From: Cristatella mucedo
Taxonomy: Eukaryota > Bryozoa > Phylactolaemata > Cristatellidae
NCBI GenBank assembly: GCA_009760855.2
Contig: WPIO01000023.1
Location: 1,615,501 to 1,679,500, forward strand
Length of the DNA: 64,000 bases
Direction of reading: 5' to 3'
The notes below the pieces were generated by a model. The model saw only the letters and a program-made list of their open reading frames with translations. It had not been told where the DNA came from and did no database searches. The first letter of the stretch is position 1. Each line of letters starts with the position of its first letter. This document shows, one piece after another, positions 58,403-64,000 of this stretch. The position numbers and the translations under genes were made by a program.

Positions 58403-59129
58403 CTAGAGGACGCCGCCCACCCGGCCTACCCGGCATGCGCACAGCTGTGCATGTTGCACTCGGTTGTCGCTCACGTGACCAACGAGCGGCACACCTTGGC
58501 ATACTGGACCCATCCTGGTGAACAGCCAGCGCTGCTTCCGAAGCAGAAACTTTGCGTCTACGTGCGGGGACGAAGCACTAGCGAAATGAATGCGCAGGAT
58601 ACCCACATCACCAGTTGTGGGCATCGCTGCAGCTTAGTGGACGTAGCCCTGCCGTCTCTCGAATGCATGCAGCGGCAAAGCTTCGATGTCAATCGCATCG
58701 GGCAACGAAAGAATCATAGCACGGCGACCAATTTCAAATCCATTTCGACATGACCAAAAATATTTTTTATATTCGCTCAAATTTTTCAATTTATTCTCCA
58801 GTGGCTGAGGCAATAATCTATTCAACACCATCTCTTTGATTTTGCACCTTCAATTACTCCAGGGATTCATTTTATATAAATAATAAATGACTAATGCTAA
58901 ATATGCTCAACTTTTCCCCCTGCTTTTGTTAAAGCCATGCTTCCCATAGACACGTGTACACTTACAATCAAAACAGAACTGGCTGGCTCAAGCTCTGGCA
59001 ATCCATTGCGGGTCTGACATACGTTGCAGTCGTTAAGCACAGCAGCTGGTGGAGGGGGAAACACCCAATATACCATTGGGTCTTCGTGGAGTTACATACA
59101 AAGGTAAACTATATTTTTTCCATATGGGC

Positions 59130-59255
59130 TCTTCAGGAGCGAGGTCATGGGTTCGAATCCTTCATTGGGCGATCCCTGATTGCCAACTGCAAGTGGTGGT
59201 GGCAGGCGTTAAGGCTTCATGCTGCTATACAAATGAGCCTGTTAAATCAGCTATT
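59130..59255 (+). mobile_element. SINE family A, head-truncated
   Basis: B box ATGGGTTCGAATCC, body AAGTGGTGGTGGCAGGCGTT, tail TATACAAATGAGCCTGTTAA. Confidence 0.8.
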
Positions 59256-59950
59256 CTTTATTATTGAGATATAGTTGCATATGAAGAAGCTCTTGCAAGA
59301 CACAATACCCCAACCAATAAATGTAACTAGCTGTACTGTCAGCCGAATTTTTATAAAGCAATTGACACCTGAGTGAGATAGATACAGTATATTAGCACTA
59401 CAAAGGAGGAAGAAGGCATCATGTCGTTATGGGAGTTGATCCCACGAGTTCCGAAAACTGAGCTGACAGTCACACCGAGTCGCACACTTCGACCGACGAG
59501 GCTCGGTGGGTGGGTGGGGGCTGCTGCCCACATGGGGCAGGGCGATGGTCGAGGAGCAAGGGCCGAGCAGCAGCCATCCATGCAGAGTGAATCCGCGTTT
59601 CCCACCCGGATCAGCCAATCAGCGCGCTCGCTCGGCTCGAGGGAGGCAGGCGATTCCCTGACGCTCGTGCCTCCTCGTACGATCGCCGAAACCACGAACA
59701 GCGATTGTCAATTTGACATGCGTCCTCCGAAGTAGCTGCGGCACCAGCCAACTCAGGTTCCTGCAGAGGTGCTAGCCTCCCACCACCCGGGACAATGGCA
59801 GCAGTGAGCGCCAGTGAAAAACAAACAAAGCTCGGCGTTTGCTCAACAACGACAAACGATGATCTTTGTATTGCTTGCTCTCTCAAAAAGAAACATGGCT
59901 GCTGCCAAGCGAAAGGCAGGCCGTCGTGGGTGCCCCCACGAAAGCGTGCT

Positions 59951-60453
59951 TCAAGCATCTGCTTTTCCGCCTGCTTCCACAGCGTCCTCTTCCTGTATGG
60001 TGCCCGACCACGGACCGGGCAAAAGGGCGCGCACTTCTGCGCCTCGCGAGTGGCCACCAGAGGGCAGGGTGGCAGCGGCCGATCGGGACGGCGGCGCGGC
60101 GGCAGCCGCGGAGCTGCGGCGACGGCTGCTGCCGATGCTCGAGGCAGCGCTGAGCAGCAGCAGCTGCGCCTTGGACGGCGTGAGACTGTGCAAGCGAGTC
60201 GACAGGAGGCTGGTCGGGCGTGCCGGTGGTGAGGGCAGCTTGTCCACCGACGGCTGCGAGCCTTTCTTTGGCCAGCGGTCGGCAGCGTAGGCAAGGCCTG
60301 CGGCAGCGTGACTGGTGGCCAGACCCGAGACGACCACGTACTGCTTTATGCCGGTCTCGATGCTGAAAAACACCCTGGTCCACTCGAGCTCGCCTGCAAC
60401 GACAGGGTGGAGCCGGTCAGACGATGATGCATCGAGCTTTGCACTCACAGGAC
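59951..60453 (-). CDS. RGS-like gene exon E, end uncertain
   Basis: Two acceptors, 60453 (TTTGTCAG) and 60393 (GTCGTTGCAG), both keep the frame from exon D, so 20 codons may be optional. The core is GELEWTRVFFSIETGIKQ. A good donor CA|GTACGT follows at 60342. If it is not used, the frame stays open through an Ser/Ala/Pro-rich stretch to a stop at 59951. An antisense frame (59895-60290 plus) is also open and is judged a shadow. Confidence 0.45.
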
Positions 60454-63182
60454 CTGACAAAGATGAATTTGAGGGCTGCACAGCTCGTGCCGAAAACCTT
60501 TAAGGGTTTTTGTTGGCTGCTATGGCAGAAGGGGGGGCCGAAGACCGGATACAGACTACAGCGTGCGCGAGTGCGGTGATGGTGACTGTGGAAAATTGCC
60601 TGGCGTGGTCTGAACTGCTACCGAGCTGACCGGTTGTCTCTTCGTGCTTTATTGATGTGCTTTGCACACCTCACCTCCCCCCCCCCTGTGCTGGTACCAC
60701 GGGAGGGCAGTGGCCAATCCTATCTCTCATTAGCAGAAGCTTGGTTACTGATGGAGGGAGCGATCAAGCAGCGTCCAAGTGCTGCTTTTAGCAGAGAGTA
60801 CTCCTATCCAGGTCATCTTTGCAGACTCAAACTTTGCGCAGACCTCGATGGCCTCCCAGCCAAGGGTTGAATTGCAAAGTACTCTGCCGTTGTTGTATCT
60901 TTGTTGATAATCATGCCACTGCATAGCCTCTTGACACTCAAGCTATTAATCACGTTACCTGATTTTAAGATATTAGTAGAAAAAGCTATAATCCTAACTG
61001 ATGCCCCCAGCACCTTTTGCTTCGTCGTGTGAACTGTCTTCTGTTCTTCAACTGTGTTCTGAGCTTGAACTGTCAGGTGTAACTATACAATTGACTCGCT
61101 TCCTTTTCAGCACAGGCAAAGTGGCCACAAAGAGATTTGTTCTCTTTAGTGATAAATAAATGTTTTATAACTGCTATTACTTTTACCATTGGTGCAAACA
61201 GCTTTTAAACGTGTCACGTAGAGCTGACTCCATCAATAATAATAATTCACTTGATAAAGCGCCCTCAGAGAACTTAATCTCTCTCTAGGCGCTTCACATT
61301 TGCTGCAAAGTGAAATGCAATTGAATGGTAAGTAAAATCATGCTTGAAAAACAAACAAAACGAATAATATGGTTAGGGGTGACATGCACAGGGTCAGCAT
61401 GCAAATGTGGTTAGTGGCAGCATGCACAGTGTCAGCACGCATAAGCACATCAAGGACGAATCACAGGGACCCGCTAAATGCTGTCCTAAATAGGTGTGTT
61501 TTTAGGTTCCTTTTAAATGTGGTCAGGTCAGGGGATGTTCTGACGCAGGTCGGGAGGAAGTTCCAAGCTGTGGGAGCATACGAACTATAAACTAATATCA
61601 ATCAACAATGTCTGCTATCACGACCCTAAGCAAGCAAGCAAGGGCTTTAGGTTGCCTGGCAACCTGGCCTAGACATGATAACTAAAATAGACCACTTATC
61701 TGCGAGCTGGCATCGTGGTAGCTATAAGTCCAAAGTGCCAGTACACACTTGCTCACACCCACGTCATGACACACCCACAGAAGCTAGGAGGAGTCTAGAG
61801 CTAAGGAAGCTAGAGGCACTGCATGTGCAGAATCACTCGACATTCCACAATCGGCTGAGGTTCACATGTAAAAACAGACGATAATGCTGCAGCTACTCCT
61901 ACTCCTACTCCTACTACTACTGATGCTTTGATGCTGCTGCTCTCATGCCGGCAGCTACAGCAAGCATTCTGCAATATCGCAAAAGCCAAATGACAAAGCG
62001 AAAGCTCGTGCCGACTTTACCTGTGGCATTCATCAGCACATACTCACACTGCACCTGGTCAAACACGCCAGTGGCAGAGATAGGTGCGAGTGCTGGGGGC
62101 ACGGCAGCAGACGGCCCTTTGCCACATGGACCGGTCGCCTTTGCAGAAGCTGCTGCTGCAGTAGCTTCGGTCGGTCGGTGGGGCCGCTTTCGCAGACTAT
62201 GACCGAGATTTGCTAGGCAGCCTATGGTCCATCGCTGTGTCAAGTACCTTTAAAAAGTCAGCGACTCACGGCTCAAGAAAACCGTCCGCAATGCAGACGG
62301 CTTGGTCATACCTTGCCATGGCAGCAACAGCAGCCACCGCAGCATCGGCCACTGAAGCAGGTCGAGCAAGAGGCGTAGCAGCAGCGAAACAAGAGAGAAA
62401 TCGAGGCAATCGTAGCTTGAGCAAGCTTGCCTCTCTGAGCTGAGGCTTGGGGATCGCTGAGGGCAACCGGGTAGGCATCCGGCCACGGTGGACGAAATAT
62501 CGAGTGCCGTCCTACATTTTCAAGGCGCTGAGGCTGCACTTACTTATTCCATAAGGTCAGAGTGGGAAACAGCAGATGCATTTCGACATCGTAGAATAGG
62601 TTTGCCTGCTTTGGGTTCTGTCGGACACCCCTGATCGTCAAGTCAGCGAGCAATTGTGACACGTTCACCTGCGTTTAAAAAGGGCCAAAGTTGGTGCAGT
62701 GGCGCCGGGCTTTAGCAAGCCGGTTTACATGAGTGAGAGATCAGCCTTGCGAAGTTGCTCGCAGCTGGTGCGCAGCGCTACAAGCCGCAGACTGCATCGC
62801 TAACGCTGCTCTCCCTCCATCTCCTCCTTTCCCCATGCATACCTCCACGAGCATGCTTTTGCTGCTGCGCACATTCACGGCACCTCGCAGGGTGGCCTGT
62901 CACTCGCGGCAGGACTGAGCAGGGCAGAGCGGACCTCAGCAGCCTCATCCGCCTAGCCACTGCCAAGCAGCAGGAGGCACGATGGCCACGACGGCCGCAG
63001 GAAGGTGAGCTGCCCGGAAGAGGTGTGTCCTAGATTCGCCGACCTGGAGCTTTGGAGGACTGTCGGACTCAAGAAACCGATCCACGATCGCATCGGCTTT
63101 CTGCTTCAGATAAGTGCAGTCGTCTCTGGGCAGCAGCATCATGGCTTCGTTTAGATCCACAGTCTTGGCTACGTGGTAGTAC
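59951..63182 (-). CDS. RGS-domain gene, 3' part, frame broken in one exon
   Basis: Minus-strand exons 63044-63182, 62544-62669, 62270-62311, 62021-62196 and one starting at 60453. RGS proteins are GTPase activators for heterotrimeric G alpha subunits. The reading YYHVAKTVDLNEAMMLL ... LKQKADAIVDRFLESDSPP ... VNVSQLL ... ANLFYDVEMHLLFPTLTLWN follows the second half of an RGS fold: an 'A..I...FL....P...V' helix, then a 'LF......V...L...W..F' helix. The long loop after YYHV recalls RGS22-type domains, but this is only a hint. Splice phases agree except inside 62544-62669, which has one base too many. The C-terminal half (LEWTRVFFSIETGIKQ) is unrecognised. The 5' end is right of the window; the transcript converges on the kinesin. 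Confidence 0.55.
61090..61165 (+). mobile_element. LINE-type 3' tail, diverged
   Basis: GGCAAAGTGGCCACAAAGAG, ATTTGTTCTCTTTAGTG, ATAAATAAATG. Confidence 0.45.
61225..61605 (-). mobile_element. LINE family 1 3' end
   Basis: AATAATAATTCACTTGATAA, AGCGCCCTCAGAGAACTTAA, ATCACAGGGACCCGCTAAAT and GAAGTTCCAAGCTGTGGGAG. Confidence 0.75.
62021..62196 (-). CDS. RGS-like gene exon D, Ala/Pro-rich
   Basis: Donor ACAG|GTAAAG is good; acceptor GGTCATAG is weak. It runs from LRKRPHRPTEATAAAASAKA through PSAAVPPALAPISATGVFDQ to VQCEYVLMNAT. The last dozen residues look conserved; the Ala/Pro part is linker-like. Confidence 0.45.
62270..62311 (-). CDS. RGS-like exon C
   Basis: Acceptor TGCTGCCATGGCAAG, donor GAGCC|GTGAGT; 42 nt, phase 2 to 2. 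It encodes (K)YDQAVCIADGFLE(P). A longer version from CTGCTTCAG (62351) is open but does not fit the phase of exon B. Confidence 0.45.
62544..62669 (-). pseudogene. RGS-like exon B, frameshifted by one base
   Basis: Acceptor TTTTTAAACGCAG, donor AATAA|GTAAGT. From the acceptor the frame gives VNVSQLLAD, a natural continuation of KLQ. After the TTT run at about 62639-62642 the convincing reading moves to the next frame: RQNPKQANLFYDVEMHLLFP, then TLTLWN. The exon has 126 bases; 125 would fit its phases. It may be an assembly error in a short homopolymer, a real frameshift, or a later exon start at NPKQANLF (acceptor CCGACAG, which also fits phase 0). Confidence 0.55.
63044..63182 (-). CDS. RGS-like exon A
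   Basis: On the minus strand: acceptor AATGCTGCAG, donor CCAG|GTCGGC; phase 2 to 0. It encodes YYHVAKTVDLNEAMMLLPRD, DCTYLKQKADAIVDRFLESD and then SPPKLQ. The helix and 'FL....P..L' ending fit RGS helix V. Confidence 0.6.
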
Positions 63183-63339
63183 CTGCAGCATTGTGGCACG
63201 TGACGTGTGTGCAGCGCATTAAAATAGCGGCCGGGCCGTGTGCAACGCAGTGTGAGAGCATGCTCTCGACCGATGCCAGCCGGGTGGTGCATAGATAGAA
63301 CTCTGGTCCATCGGCCAGAACCACTGCTGCTTCTACCAC

Positions 63340-63475
63340 ATAATAATAATAACAATGCACTTGATAAAGCGCCCTCAGAGAAATCAATCTCTTTCTAGGC
63401 GCTTTACATCTGCTGCAAAGGGAAATGCAATTGAATGGTGAGTGATATCATGCTTGATAAACAACATGAATAAGC

Positions 63476-63478
<3 letters not shown>
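63340..63478 (-). mobile_element. LINE family 1 3' tail
   Basis: AATAATAATAACAATGCACT, AAAGCGCCCTCAGAGAAATC. Runs straight into the (CA)n array. Confidence 0.75.
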
Positions 63479-63911
<433 letters not shown>

Positions 63912-64000
63912 CCCACCACTTTCCATGAATACCGCTTTTGTGACTGGATTAGTGATGAGTTCGAAACTTGCCGATTTTCCAGAACACTTGCAAATGCAGC

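Noticed and set aside
59814-60290. 158-codon plus-strand frame with AAAKRKAGRR
   Set aside because: Antisense to the minus-strand exon whose ELEWTRVFFSIETGIKQ reads better; low complexity.
62946-63043. Extension of RGS-like exon A through ESRTHLFRAAHLP
   Set aside because: The frame stays open, but the sequence loses RGS similarity right after the CCAG|GT donor.

Overview
The window is animal nuclear DNA. It has split genes with GT-AG introns, very long dinucleotide microsatellites, tRNA-derived SINEs and 3' ends of L2-like (non-LTR) retrotransposons. The two well-resolved genes encode a NuRD-complex subunit and a kinesin-3 motor, and both families are metazoan. I cannot name the species. 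Nothing bacterial, phage-like or CRISPR-like is present.

Left part (1-12.8 kb), plus strand: the 3' part of a GATAD2 / p66 gene. Five exons join in frame to about 496 residues and carry the conserved block before the GATA-type zinc finger and the finger itself. The amino-terminal coiled coil (CR1) was not found and should lie left of the window. Two alternative carboxyl ends are possible: a stop inside the finger exon followed by AATAAA, or a 26-codon terminal exon at 12.1 kb.

Middle (17.5-55.6 kb), plus strand: a kinesin-3 gene most like the KIF28 / KLP-6 subgroup. 26 exons with matching phases run from ATG 17690 to 55556 and give about 1064 codons: motor, neck region, FHA domain, the kinesin-3 post-FHA region and a short coiled-coil-like tail. 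The first coding exons are tiny (14, 39, 77, 17 and 23 nt). The last exon and stop codon were not found with confidence.

Right part (about 58-63.2 kb), minus strand: the 3' part of a gene converging on the kinesin. Three exons read like the second half of an RGS domain. One of them carries a one-base insertion that breaks its frame. The 5' end lies beyond the right edge.

Between exons the DNA is mostly repeats: two tRNA-derived SINE families (called A and B here), at least two L2-like LINE families kept only as reverse-transcriptase C-terminal and 3' tail pieces, (GT)n, (GA)n and (TA)n tracts, and an unclassified repeat of about 440 bp present twice. Most long reading frames in the window are antisense shadows or translated microsatellites. 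Exon limits were read by eye from splice signals, phase and protein similarity; transcript data would settle them.
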